From assembly GCF_036492425.1 (NCBI RefSeq), contig NZ_AP025294.1, positions 124,001 to 188,000 on the forward strand: 64,000 nt of DNA, written 5' to 3'. The stretch comes from Persicobacter psychrovividus. Its GTDB lineage: Bacteria; Bacteroidota; Bacteroidia; Cytophagales; Cyclobacteriaceae. Shown here piece by piece: positions 24,756 through 34,284 of this stretch. The translations under genes were made by a program, and so were the position numbers. The notes under the pieces were generated by a model. The model saw nothing but the letters and a program-made list of their open reading frames with translations, ran no database searches and was not told the DNA's origin. How positions within the stretch are numbered: position 1 is the first letter of the stretch; each line of letters opens with the position of its first letter.

Positions 24756-27569
24756 ATGATAAAAACAATATCCCTATTTTTTTCTGTGCTGCTTATGGGG
24801 GCTTGTACTCCCAAAACAGCAAGAATATATGACAACTTTGTCAAGCATAGCCAACAGCCTGAGAAAGCTATTTTGCCTGATTTTTCTTATGCGGGATATG
24901 CATTTGGAGAAAAAGCAATTACGGCACCATCTACTGATATTTTCGATGTTACCGACTTCGGTGCCATCGCCAATGATGACAAATCGGATGAGGCGGCGAT
25001 CAAAAAAGCCATTGCCAAGGCAGAGCAAAATGGTGGGGGCGTGGTGTATTTTCCTGCCGGAAAATATTTGGTCAATACCGATTTGCAAGAGCAAAATGAA
25101 TACATCCTGATTCAGCACTCCAATGTGGTATTGAAAGGTGAAGGGCCTGAAAAGACGACCATTGAAATCCAAAAACGTGCGGGTGCGAAGGCAATCACTT
25201 CGGGAATTTATAAGTTCCGATTCGAGAAAGTAAGCGATCATGATCCTGCCTTTTCACATGCTAACCTAAAGCTGAAAACAGATTTTATCACCAAAATCAG
25301 TGCTGATATTACGGGTGGATCATTCGATGTACAGGTGGCAAACACCAACCACTTGAAAGTGGGACAGTGGGTAACTTTACAGCTTCCTGCAACCGATGAC
25401 CGTCAGGTGAAATTGTTCTACACTCAGCCGTATGATATTCCAACCAAAGCGGACGAACAAAAAACGAATACCCATTGGTATCAAGCCAAAATGGAGTTGT
25501 CCGAGCGTCATTTGATCAAAGCGATTGATGGCAATACGGTTACTTTCGAGTCGCCAGTACATATTCCTGCGGTTGCCAAACACGGTTGGGAGCTTCGTAC
25601 TTTTCCTCATCTTGAAAATGTGGGTATCGAAGGTATTCACATCAAAGGGAATTGGGAGGGCTACTATCCTGGTAACCACCAATTGTTGATCAAGAAAAAA
25701 GGTTTCAGTCCTTTGATGATGTCTGCTTGTGTGAACAGTTATATCAAAAACTGTTACATCAGTAATTATAATATGGGCATGCGTTTGTACAATTTGGCCG
25801 CATGTTCAGTAGTAGATTTGAAGATGTTTGGTAACGGTCATAACCGAGGACGTCATAATATTTTCCTACAGAACAGTAACAATGTCTTTGTGGGTAAAGT
25901 ACAAGATTTCCAAGAGAATGAAGATGCCTTCACCGTTACGCATAGTGCGATCGGTAATGTATTTTGGTATTGCGAGAATGAAGCCAACACGGCTTTGGAT
26001 ATTCACGCCGCCTATCCATATGCCAACTTGTATGACAACGTAAAATCTTCTTTCAAAAGAAAAGCAGGCGCGGGAACGAACGGTCCAATGGGCGGTTATA
26101 ACCCTCAGCATTTGGGTAAATTGGTGCTTTGGAACCATCATTATACAGGAAGCGATGCTTCGGTTTACCCTTTCTGGGACAAAAATGATTTCTACAATGC
26201 CAGGCATCAGTTCTATGTGATGCCGATCGTAGCAGGGATGCACGGTAACCCAATCAGCTTCAAGGCGGAGCAATGTGAAGCACTTGAATCAACGGGTACA
26301 GTGGTTACTCCTGAGTCTTTATATGCAGCACAATTGGAGCGCCGACTTGGAAAAGTACCAGCATGGTTGGAAGAATTGAACCAAGAAAAATGGTTGGATG
26401 AAAGCCCTGTGAAGGCGGATACCAAGACGATTATTACAGCAGATTTCGATCATGGAAGTTTGGATTATATGTATGAAAAATCTCCTAATCATTTCGTGGG
26501 GCGTACCAAGCATTGGTTGAAAGAAGATAGCATCGGTAATCAATATTACTGGTTCTATTATCAGATGAAAAATGTCAAAGGCAAAACCATCACCACCGTT
26601 TTGGAGGAGATGAAGGGAATCTATCGTGGCATGCCGCACTTGATCTTTACCGACTATACGCAACCCGTTTTTAGTTATGACAATGAGCATTGGGACCGTA
26701 TCACAGACGTAAAATATAACGGCGAAACACACGAATTCAAATACACGCATACCTTTACGGAGGACAATGTTTGGATTGCCTATGCACATCCATACACTTA
26801 CAGCCGTAAGGAGGCATTGATTTTCTCTTTGTTCAACAATCCGTTGGTAAAGGTTGATTATATCGCCAAAACTAAACAAAAACGTCATTTGCAAGTGGTT
26901 ACCATCACCGATCCTAATGTGGATGATAAAGGTAAAAAGGTGATCATGGTCGATGCGATGCAGCATGCGGGTGAGGATTGTGGCGGATATTTGGCAGAAG
27001 GATTGATCAAATACTTGATCTCGAATGACGCTCGCGCGGCACAAATCCGTAAAAAGTTCATCTTCAAAGTGATCCCAATGATGAACCCTGACGGGGTATT
27101 CTTCGGAACGACTCGCTATAATATGAGCATGCGTGATATGAATGCTTCTTGGGGTGAAGATCACTCTCAGGAAGTGATGGACAATGAGTTGAAAGAGGTT
27201 CAGGCCTTGCAAAAATACAGTCAAGACATCTATGCGCATGGCCATATTGATATGTTGCTTGATGTGCATAGCCATTCTCAACAGGTACAGAAACATACGA
27301 TTCTCTGCCCGAATGAAAATACATTGAAAGAATTTGCCGTATGTTTGAGTAAATACTGGAAAATCAAACATGTTGGCGTCAAGAGTACTGGGCGTATGCG
27401 TGCGTATTACTATAAATATGGGACACCATCAGGAACAATTGAACTTTCACAATCTAAGTTGGCAGGTGAAAATCCTTATTTAACGGTTGAGGATTATCAG
27501 AAATATGGGGAAGGCGTTGCTAGAGCGGTTTGGGATTATTATGCTGAGGTAGAAAAAATGATGAAGTAA
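24756..27569 (+). CDS. Fusion: pectate-lyase-like beta-helix + M14 metallocarboxypeptidase-like domain, lipoprotein
   Basis: A 937-residue lipoprotein (lipobox LLMGAC, Cys17). Residues about 60-480 form a right-handed beta-helix of the pectate lyase 3/DUF4955 sort: VTDFGAIANDDKSDEAAIKKAI, GGGVVYFPAGKY, VVLKGEGPEKTTI and repeated helix turns through NVFVGKVQDFQENEDAFTVT. Residues about 550-690 resemble the beta domain that precedes M14 peptidases (ADFDHGSLDYM ... EDNVWIAYAHPYTYSRKEA). Residues 700-937 are M14-like: QHAGED (zinc H737, E740), MMNPDGVFFG, RDMNASW, DVHSHS (zinc H838) and GTIELSQSK (catalytic E896). All zinc and catalytic positions look intact. An uronoyl- or peptide-amide/ester cleavage joined to glycan binding or cleavage is a reasonable guess; no activity is known to me for this combination. 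The gene closes the forward block before a strong terminator. Confidence 0.8.
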   Translation: MIKTISLFFSVLLMGACTPKTARIYDNFVKHSQQPEKAILPDFSYAGYAFGEKAITAPSTDIFDVTDFGAIANDDKSDEAAIKKAIAKAEQNGGGVVYFPAGKYLVNTDLQEQNEYILIQHSNVVLKGEGPEKTTIEIQKRAGAKAITSGIYKFRFEKVSDHDPAFSHANLKLKTDFITKISADITGGSFDVQVANTNHLKVGQWVTLQLPATDDRQVKLFYTQPYDIPTKADEQKTNTHWYQAKMELSERHLIKAIDGNTVTFESPVHIPAVAKHGWELRTFPHLENVGIEGIHIKGNWEGYYPGNHQLLIKKKGFSPLMMSACVNSYIKNCYISNYNMGMRLYNLAACSVVDLKMFGNGHNRGRHNIFLQNSNNVFVGKVQDFQENEDAFTVTHSAIGNVFWYCENEANTALDIHAAYPYANLYDNVKSSFKRKAGAGTNGPMGGYNPQHLGKLVLWNHHYTGSDASVYPFWDKNDFYNARHQFYVMPIVAGMHGNPISFKAEQCEALESTGTVVTPESLYAAQLERRLGKVPAWLEELNQEKWLDESPVKADTKTIITADFDHGSLDYMYEKSPNHFVGRTKHWLKEDSIGNQYYWFYYQMKNVKGKTITTVLEEMKGIYRGMPHLIFTDYTQPVFSYDNEHWDRITDVKYNGETHEFKYTHTFTEDNVWIAYAHPYTYSRKEALIFSLFNNPLVKVDYIAKTKQKRHLQVVTITDPNVDDKGKKVIMVDAMQHAGEDCGGYLAEGLIKYLISNDARAAQIRKKFIFKVIPMMNPDGVFFGTTRYNMSMRDMNASWGEDHSQEVMDNELKEVQALQKYSQDIYAHGHIDMLLDVHSHSQQVQKHTILCPNENTLKEFAVCLSKYWKIKHVGVKSTGRMRAYYYKYGTPSGTIELSQSKLAGENPYLTVEDYQKYGEGVARAVWDYYAEVEKMMK

Positions 27570-27589
27570 ATCGGGAATGATCAATAGCA

Positions 27590-27622
27590 AAAAAGGCAGC
27601 CTTTTCGGGCTGCCTTTTTTTA
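27590..27622 (+). terminator. Strong Rho-independent terminator ending the forward enzyme block
   Basis: GGCAGCC (27595-27601) pairs with GGCTGCC (27608-27614), extended by flanking A and T runs (AAAAA/TTTTTTT). It follows the M14-fusion stop by about 20 bases. Confidence 0.9.
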
Positions 27623-27656
27623 TAATTTTCATTATGTGTAAAGTCTTAGCGTGCTA

Positions 27657-27821
27657 TCCTGTAGTGGGGGCTGTCGTACAACTCTATTCTCTTAATTTGA
27701 CGCAGAAGATTATTTTGTTAGCTGTACGGATGCACCTACGTGTGTATCCAAACCATCCAGTATTTTAGTTATTAGGGCAGACACATAGGTCAGCCCGTAC
27801 AGTGACCAAATAAAATTTTGT
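27657..27821. repeat. Intergenic palindromic repeat, copy C (best preserved)
   Basis: Outer arms CTGTACGG (27722-27729) and CCGTACAG (27795-27802), inner arms ACCTACGTGT and ACACATAGGT (27781-27790). The left shoulder (from ATCCTGTAG at 27657) also resembles copy A. It lies between convergent enzyme blocks. Confidence 0.8.
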
Positions 27822-27889
27822 GCGTCATCATCAAACCGAGTTTATGCAACAGCTCCTCTCACAATGCTGACCTTCCGTAATTTTCCCCA

Positions 27890-27914
27890 AGATTTATTCA
27901 AATTGTTACGTGAG
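27890..27914. repeat. 25-bp block shared with 17030-17054
   Basis: Identical over 25 bases, beginning AGATTTATTC and ending TTACGTGAG. It accompanies repeat copy C just as the other copy accompanies repeat A, so it is part of the same composite element. The rest of 27822-28074 holds no gene. Confidence 0.65.
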
Positions 27915-28074
27915 ACATAATGAATTATGCCTTTACAGAATTACGATCCGTCACAGATCTAATAATCATGTTAATCCTTCCAATCAAGTAAATCATGGTC
28001 AAAAAATTCCAATATTATCCACTTAAACTAAAGACATCATGAGAGAGGACTCCCGCGATAGCTAAAAGATTTCC

Positions 28075-30453
28075 TTAAACCCCAGCTTGTTTCACCTTAA
28101 GGTTCAATTCTCCTTTATGGTCAAAGCTGATCACGGTATTTCCTTGGGGATTAACATTGGTATGGAAACGGATCGCTGTGCCATTGGCATCCGTCAATTT
28201 ATCGATCGCTTCGGCAGTGGAATTCGATAAGACGATTTGCGCTTCAGCAATGGAGATGAAAGTAAAGCTCAATTCACCTTTGGCTTCTTGCAAATCCAGT
28301 AACTCGATTGTTGAGCTCAACAACTTAGGCGCAGCCGTTTTTTGGGTCGAACGGAAGCCAACCACTTCATTCTTGTCTTTATTCAACCACGCATCAGGAA
28401 TTTGATTGGAAGCCGTAACCTTTTTACCATTAACGGTAAAGTAGTCCAAGGTACCCTCGCCTTCAAATTTGAAATCCACCAATTTACCACGGTATTGGTA
28501 GTCATTGATTTCTTTCACCAATTTACCTGCCTGCAATGCCAAACCGTGAGGTAAACGCTTCACTGCAATATTGGTCATCGCTCCGAACCAAGCGCCCATA
28601 CTGAAAATCTGTGGACGGATTTGGTGGTTTGATCCCGCAGGGTAGAAGCCACTCATCTCCACCATCGCACCAGCCATCGGCATGTTTTTCCAAGGGATAT
28701 AACATTCTTTGGCCGCATAATCAATGGCTTTTCTCAAATCATCCTGATTGATGTCGTCCATTTCCAAGGTCGCCAAAATAGAGAAATATCCTGCCAAGAA
28801 ATACTCATCTTTCTTCACCAAAAGGTCATCGAAAAGTGTTTTTTGATAACGGTCAATATCAAATTCTTTCGGGAAGAACGGTGGACAGGTCAATGCCCAG
28901 ATATAATCCGTTTCGTCCAAACCATAGCCATCAGCCATCAAGACTGTGCCGTCCGTAGCGACTGCTTTCCCATAGTAAGGCATTTTTCCTTCAGGGAACA
29001 AAGGCTTCATTTTTTCTACCAAGGCTTCTGCTTTCTCGGCATAATTATTCTTGACACCTTGTACCTCACACACCTCATGCAACATACGATAGACGCTGTA
29101 ATTGAACAGGTTGATATAAATATCATAGCTGCGCTCAATCTTTTTGCCTTTGTATGGAGGAGCATCCCAACCCAAAACCGGTTTTCCTACCGCATTGTCC
29201 CAACCGAAATCACGGCTGTTATACAATGGCGTTTCGCAGAAATATTGACGGTAGAATAAGCCTTCTTTTTGATCATAACAATAATCCTCCAACCAATCGC
29301 AAGCCTCCATCATCAGTTTCAAATTGTCCTTACTGATGTATTTGGTATCGTTGGTTTGTGTCCAGTACGTAAAAGCAGACCATACCGCATAGAACAAGCC
29401 GTCCTCTTGCCATTTGGTGATTTTACCATTGGCCATTTGCCCAAAGAATCGGCCCGTGCGTCCATTCTCCTCAATATTGGTCGGGTTCGCCATCTGGAAA
29501 TCCGTCCATTTGTCCAATGGATTTGCCCATCCACTGTACGCCATCCATGAACAAGCCAAACCGCCATCACGTACCCAGATCAAATAATAGATCTTCTGTA
29601 AAGCCGCCTGCATCGCTCCAGATTTGTCTTGAGCCGAAAGGAAAATTCGCTTATTGAAATCAATCAAATTTTGGAGCGAATCATGATCATTCAAGACCAA
29701 TTTACCGAAAGCGGTTTCTTTAATAACTTCCTTATCATTGTCCGCCATTAGCTTTTGCTGACCCTTGGCGGCCAATTGTTGCAATTTGCGTTCAATATGT
29801 TCGCCTTTGAGCGCGCCTCCGATGAAAATCGGCTGGTTAGGTACCATTTCGGCACGGCAATAAGTGCTTCGCCCTTGGTCGATTTGGAGCTGATGCTGAA
29901 AATCTCCCCCCTTCAATACGGCAGCAAATTCAAAGTTCAACCCACGGTCAGGGTGTGCGCTGACGAAGCTTCTTTCAGCTCGCTTGATTGGCGTATCCTG
30001 TTTATCGGTTTTGAAATCAATCATGCCCGCCTTCGATGTCCAGATATAAAATACTGGGCTATCTTCCAAGGTGGCAATATGCACATCCTGATTTTTATAA
30101 TGCACTACCGTATGCCATGGGTCGTAGTCGGTCGAAACATAATCGGCAGCCGATAGGGCAGGGAAGCTGATTTTATCAAAAATCTTGGTATGATCATCCC
30201 GATTAGAGAAGTTTCGCATTTTATAGCTGTTGTCTTCGCCCGCCTTCGGGTTGATCCACAACTCGATCGTCGATTGGCTGATATTATATTCCGCACGAAC
30301 CCCCATTGGGCTGTGCATCAAAATCAACTGATCAACTTTCTTTTCTTGATGTACAGCCGCAACGTCCTTTGTTTGTTGCTGAGGGCTCATCGCGCAACCA
30401 CCCGCAGAGAGGAGCAGCAACGAAAGCCCAATATTTAAATAGGTCTTTCTCAT
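28075..30453 (-). CDS. Unclassified lipoprotein with (alpha/alpha)6 glycosidase-like domain
   Basis: A 792-residue lipoprotein (lipobox LSAGGC, Cys20). The N-terminal ~260 residues look like a beta-sandwich (RAEYNISQSTIELWINPKAG, SPVFYIWTSKAGMIDF). Residues about 265-680 are helical with the toroid pattern: YYLIWVRDGGLACSWMAYSGW (I292-D296 gives the W-V-R-D motif seen in clan GH-L/GH-G enzymes), KWQEDGLFYAVWSAFTYW, FYPAGSNHQIRPQIFSMGAWFGAM. A C-terminal beta part follows. No GH family wording fits it well. It starts 4 bases inside the GH3 gene (ATGA overlap), so it is translated together with GH3 and likely acts on the same oligosaccharide in the periplasm. I call it a candidate exo-glycosidase of unknown specificity. 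Confidence 0.7.
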   Translation of the reverse strand: MRKTYLNIGLSLLLLSAGGCAMSPQQQTKDVAAVHQEKKVDQLILMHSPMGVRAEYNISQSTIELWINPKAGEDNSYKMRNFSNRDDHTKIFDKISFPALSAADYVSTDYDPWHTVVHYKNQDVHIATLEDSPVFYIWTSKAGMIDFKTDKQDTPIKRAERSFVSAHPDRGLNFEFAAVLKGGDFQHQLQIDQGRSTYCRAEMVPNQPIFIGGALKGEHIERKLQQLAAKGQQKLMADNDKEVIKETAFGKLVLNDHDSLQNLIDFNKRIFLSAQDKSGAMQAALQKIYYLIWVRDGGLACSWMAYSGWANPLDKWTDFQMANPTNIEENGRTGRFFGQMANGKITKWQEDGLFYAVWSAFTYWTQTNDTKYISKDNLKLMMEACDWLEDYCYDQKEGLFYRQYFCETPLYNSRDFGWDNAVGKPVLGWDAPPYKGKKIERSYDIYINLFNYSVYRMLHEVCEVQGVKNNYAEKAEALVEKMKPLFPEGKMPYYGKAVATDGTVLMADGYGLDETDYIWALTCPPFFPKEFDIDRYQKTLFDDLLVKKDEYFLAGYFSILATLEMDDINQDDLRKAIDYAAKECYIPWKNMPMAGAMVEMSGFYPAGSNHQIRPQIFSMGAWFGAMTNIAVKRLPHGLALQAGKLVKEINDYQYRGKLVDFKFEGEGTLDYFTVNGKKVTASNQIPDAWLNKDKNEVVGFRSTQKTAAPKLLSSTIELLDLQEAKGELSFTFISIAEAQIVLSNSTAEAIDKLTDANGTAIRFHTNVNPQGNTVISFDHKGELNLKVKQAGV

Positions 30454-32684
30454 GAGAGTATAAAATTTTTCGTTATTACTTCATCGGAATTGGTACCCAC
30501 CTGTACCTGAAATTCGCCAGGTTCTGCCACAAATTCCATTTGCTCATTCCACATTTTTAGATCTTCTTCGGTAATGGTAAAGTGCACCGTTTTGCGCTCA
30601 CCTTTTTTGAGTTCGATCAATTCAAAATGCTTCAATTCTTTTAGTGGTCGGCTGGTGCTTCCGTACAAATCACTGATATATAGCTGAACCACTTCCTTGC
30701 CGTCGTACTGACCTGTATTTTCAAGATCAACACTCACTTGAAGGGATTGTCCTAATTTGAGACTATCGGTAGAAATCTTCAGATTACTGTATTTGAAGTG
30801 GGTGTAACTCAATCCAAAACCAAAAGGGTAGGCCGGATCATTGGAAGCGTCCAAATATCTCGTTCCATTTTCGGTCGGTCTTCCGGTCGCTTTTTTAAGA
30901 TAGGAAATCGGCACCTGTCCGGTGTGTGCAGGGAAGGTTACAGGTAATTTTCCCGAAGGATTATAATCGCCAAATAACACATCGGCCAAAGCATTTCCAG
31001 CTTCACATCCTGCCAGCCATGACTCTAAAATCGTCGGCATATTGTCCTTAATCCACGGCATGCAGATCGGGCGACCATCGGCCATCACCACTACGGTTGG
31101 TTTGTTCAGTGCCTTAATTTTTTTTGCTAATTCTACCTGTGGTTTTGGTAAGGAAATATCCACCAAAGAGGTATTTTCACCCGAGAACCACTGTCCTTCA
31201 CCCAGCGTAAGAATCACAAAATCCGAAGATTTGGCCAATCGGATTGCCCGAGCAAGTGCTTTCGAATCTGCGGTATGTTCATCGGCACAACCTGCCTCAA
31301 AAGTTACGGTCGCAGCCTTTCCCACTTTGTTTTTGATCCCTTCGGTAAAACGAACCACTTCTTCTTTCGGGCCTGCTGCCGACCATGTCCCCATGTGGGT
31401 TTCAGGCTTGGCATCGATTGGTCCAATGACGGCAATTTTCTTGTATTTGGTTTTGGATAAAGGCAAAAGTTGCTCGTCATTTTTAAGCAATACCATGCTC
31501 TCGCGGGCAATTTTACGGGCATGCTCCACATACTCAGGCCGTCTCCATTCTTTTTCTTGAAGGCCTTCAGTGAAATATTTGAAAGGATCATCAAAAAGCC
31601 CCAACTCAAATTTGAGCTTCAACACTCGGCGTACTGCATCATCAATCAAAGCCACATCCACTTTCCCTTCTTCCACCAAATCCTGCAAATGATCCATATA
31701 CACCAAGCCCATCATATCGATGTCCGAACCTGCTTCAATCGCTTTCAGGGCTGCTTCTTTTCGGTCTTTGGCATAACGCCAATCGACCATTTCTTCAAAA
31801 GAATTATAATCCGAAACCACGGCACCTTTAAATCCCCATTCTCCTTTCAAAATATCACGGATCAGGAATTTATTACCACTACAAGGCACGCCATCATAAT
31901 CATTAAAAGCATTCATGAACGTACGACAACCTGCTTTTTCAGCCGCATGAAATGGCGGCAAAACATATTCGCGCAGGAATCTTTCCGAAACCGTCGTCTG
32001 ATTGTAATCGCGACCCGCCTCAACTTGTCCATAAGCGGCAAAGTGCTTGGCACAGGCAAGCATAGTGTTGTTGGCGCTCAGGTCGTCGCCCTGAAAACCA
32101 TGTACTCGTGCCGCAGCAATTTGACTTCCCAAATAAGGATCTTCTCCAGCACCTTCCATCATTCGGCCCCAACGGGCATCAAAAGAAATATCGACCATCG
32201 GAGCGAAGGTCCACATATTGCCCGAAGAGGTTCCTTCGATCGCCATGATTCTTGCAGATCGCTCGATCAGGGGCAAGTTCCATGAGGCCGCCTCACCCAA
32301 AGGTACAGGGAAGGTCGTTCTGAAACCATGAATAATATCAAGGGCAAAAATCAAGGGAATACCAGTGTGTTCCATCGCCAATTTTTGGTAATGCCTTTTG
32401 TCTTTCATCCACCAGACATTCAGAAATGTACCGACATCACCATTGATCACGGCAGAGTCAATATTGACATCGGTTTCTTTATGGTTATTGGCAATGAGTT
32501 TGGCGTGTTTGAGTTGATTCAACTGCCCGACCTTTTGACGAAGGGTCATCCCGTTCAAGATCTCTTCGACTTTTTTGTCAATAGGATCTGTTTTAACCTG
32601 TGATTCACCACAAGCAGTCATACCAACCAAGAGTATAAAAATGGCATAAACACCAAAAAATAATGTAGTAACCTTTGTTCTCAT
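30450..32684 (-). CDS. GH3 beta-glycosidase, lipoprotein
   Basis: A 744-residue enzyme. The start is ATG 32684 (MRTKVTTLFFGVYAIFILLVGMTACGES), giving a lipobox with Cys25; an ATG 16 codons earlier would bury the signal. GH3 N-terminal barrel: TLRQKVGQLNQ, PLIFALDIIHGFRTTFPVPLGEAASWN, CAKHFAAYGQ, and nucleophile D292 in GAVVSDYNS. The alpha/beta sandwich (LTLGEGQWFSGENTS, with likely acid/base glutamate) and FnIII-like domain (YPFGFGLSYTHFKYSNL) complete the usual plan of beta-glucosidases/xylosidases such as BglX. It overlaps the downstream unclassified glycosidase by 4 bases. The 203-base gap to the upstream transporter gene may hold its promoter. Confidence 0.93.
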   Translation of the reverse strand: MRTKVTTLFFGVYAIFILLVGMTACGESQVKTDPIDKKVEEILNGMTLRQKVGQLNQLKHAKLIANNHKETDVNIDSAVINGDVGTFLNVWWMKDKRHYQKLAMEHTGIPLIFALDIIHGFRTTFPVPLGEAASWNLPLIERSARIMAIEGTSSGNMWTFAPMVDISFDARWGRMMEGAGEDPYLGSQIAAARVHGFQGDDLSANNTMLACAKHFAAYGQVEAGRDYNQTTVSERFLREYVLPPFHAAEKAGCRTFMNAFNDYDGVPCSGNKFLIRDILKGEWGFKGAVVSDYNSFEEMVDWRYAKDRKEAALKAIEAGSDIDMMGLVYMDHLQDLVEEGKVDVALIDDAVRRVLKLKFELGLFDDPFKYFTEGLQEKEWRRPEYVEHARKIARESMVLLKNDEQLLPLSKTKYKKIAVIGPIDAKPETHMGTWSAAGPKEEVVRFTEGIKNKVGKAATVTFEAGCADEHTADSKALARAIRLAKSSDFVILTLGEGQWFSGENTSLVDISLPKPQVELAKKIKALNKPTVVVMADGRPICMPWIKDNMPTILESWLAGCEAGNALADVLFGDYNPSGKLPVTFPAHTGQVPISYLKKATGRPTENGTRYLDASNDPAYPFGFGLSYTHFKYSNLKISTDSLKLGQSLQVSVDLENTGQYDGKEVVQLYISDLYGSTSRPLKELKHFELIELKKGERKTVHFTITEEDLKMWNEQMEFVAEPGEFQVQVGTNSDEVITKNFILS

Positions 32685-32887
32685 CGTTAAATATCTAAAA
32701 AATAAAAAAGGCTGTTGCTTTCCTCCCCACAATCCCTAAATAATTTCACCTTCAAGGCACACCATCTTTACCACAAAGGTAGATGAAATACGGTTGGTAG
32801 GGGTTATCCTTTTCTCAAAAGGGATTATTCAATTATTAGGAATATAGTTGGGATGGACAATTAAGCAACAGCCTCTATAAAATACTT

Positions 32888-34258
32888 CTATTCAGCACTC
32901 ACCAATGACTTCTCTTCCGATTTGTCATTGTCTTTGATCGATTGCAATTCTTGTTTGATTTGCTCTAATTTCTGATCACTCAAATTATAGAACATAAAAC
33001 AGCCAATTGAGGCAAAAGCAATGAGGGCAGGATAGATCGTCATGGCATTTTTTATGCCTATGAGTGCATCGGCTCCCTGTTCCACATTCGGCTGATAACC
33101 ATACCAGCTCAACAATGCCAAAGTACCAGAGGCACCAATAGCAACGCCCGTTTTTTGAGCGAAAGTTGCGGCAGAGTAAGCGAGTCCTGTTGCGCGACGG
33201 CCATTTTTCCACTCAGAATAATCCGATGAATCAGCCAGCATCGACCATAACAATGGCATGGTAGGTCCAGATGCCAAAGAGAAAACAATCTGTGCGGCGA
33301 AGATCAAAACGATTTGATCGGGGCCAAGGAAATAATTAAAGATCAAAGAAGCGGAAATCACTCCCAAGCAAATCATAAACAGCTTGGCCTTGCCGATCTT
33401 TTTCGCCATCCAATTGGTTGGCACCACACCCGCCAATACGGCGATAGTCCCGACCACCATAAAGAGCGGTGCAAGGTCCTTACGCCCAACGAAATATTGA
33501 AAATAATACATCACCGCCGAGCTTCGGATACCGATATAAATCAACAGGGTGATCGAACTAAAGAACAAGACCAACCATGGTCGGTTCGAACTCAAATCCT
33601 TGAAATCCTCCTTCACACTGTTCGCGCTTTGCTTCACAGGCTGAACGCGTTCTTTGGTTGTCAGGAAGGCAAAAAGCAATCCCGCCAAACACAAAACTCC
33701 CAATCCAGCGATCGCCAACGGATAACCTTTGGCCTGATCTCCTTCACCCAATTTTTCTACCAACGGGATCAAACCTCCCTGCACGAGCAAACTTGCACCA
33801 TAGGCAAAAACAAATTTAAAAGACGACAAAGCAGTGCGTTGCTCAGGATCAGGCGACATCACGCCGATCAAAGCATTGAAAGGCACCGTTACCATCGTAT
33901 AGAAGATCAAGAAGGAGAAGTAAGTCGCATAGGCATAAATCAGTTTTCCTTTCGGGCTCAAATCGGGCACGGTAAACATCATCACCGCCGTGAAAACCAA
34001 CGGCAGGGCTCCCAACAACAGGAAGGGTCTGAATTTTCCCCATCGGGTGTTGGTTCGATCCGATACCGTACCCATAATTGGGTCGTTCATCGCGTCAAAT
34101 ACCCTAACAATCAGGAATAAGGTGGCTGTCGCTGAGGCGGGTAACAAATATACATCAGTATAAAAAGCAGGAAGGAAAAACATAAGGGTTTGCCACAAAC
34201 CACTACTCGCCAACTCTCCGAGGCTATACCCGAATTTTTCTTTGAATGAAAGCTTCAT
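32888..34258 (-). CDS. GPH-family (MelB-like) sugar:cation symporter
   Basis: A 456-residue inner-membrane transporter with about 12 hydrophobic segments. GPH hallmarks are FKEKFGYSLGELASSGLW at the N-terminus, RVFDAMNDPIMGTVSDRTNTRWGKFRPFLL (cation-site aspartates and the R/D loop) and NGRRATGLAYSAATFAQKTGVAIG. Members carry glycosides, pentosides or hexuronides with Na+ or H+. It lies 26 bases after the GH28 gene on the same strand, so it probably imports the mono- or disaccharide set free by GH28 and its partners. The imported sugar cannot be read from sequence; uronates or apiose-like pentoses would suit the neighbourhood. Confidence 0.9.
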   Translation of the reverse strand: MKLSFKEKFGYSLGELASSGLWQTLMFFLPAFYTDVYLLPASATATLFLIVRVFDAMNDPIMGTVSDRTNTRWGKFRPFLLLGALPLVFTAVMMFTVPDLSPKGKLIYAYATYFSFLIFYTMVTVPFNALIGVMSPDPEQRTALSSFKFVFAYGASLLVQGGLIPLVEKLGEGDQAKGYPLAIAGLGVLCLAGLLFAFLTTKERVQPVKQSANSVKEDFKDLSSNRPWLVLFFSSITLLIYIGIRSSAVMYYFQYFVGRKDLAPLFMVVGTIAVLAGVVPTNWMAKKIGKAKLFMICLGVISASLIFNYFLGPDQIVLIFAAQIVFSLASGPTMPLLWSMLADSSDYSEWKNGRRATGLAYSAATFAQKTGVAIGASGTLALLSWYGYQPNVEQGADALIGIKNAMTIYPALIAFASIGCFMFYNLSDQKLEQIKQELQSIKDNDKSEEKSLVSAE

Positions 34259-34284
34259 TACAATAAACTTTATAGATGAAAAAA

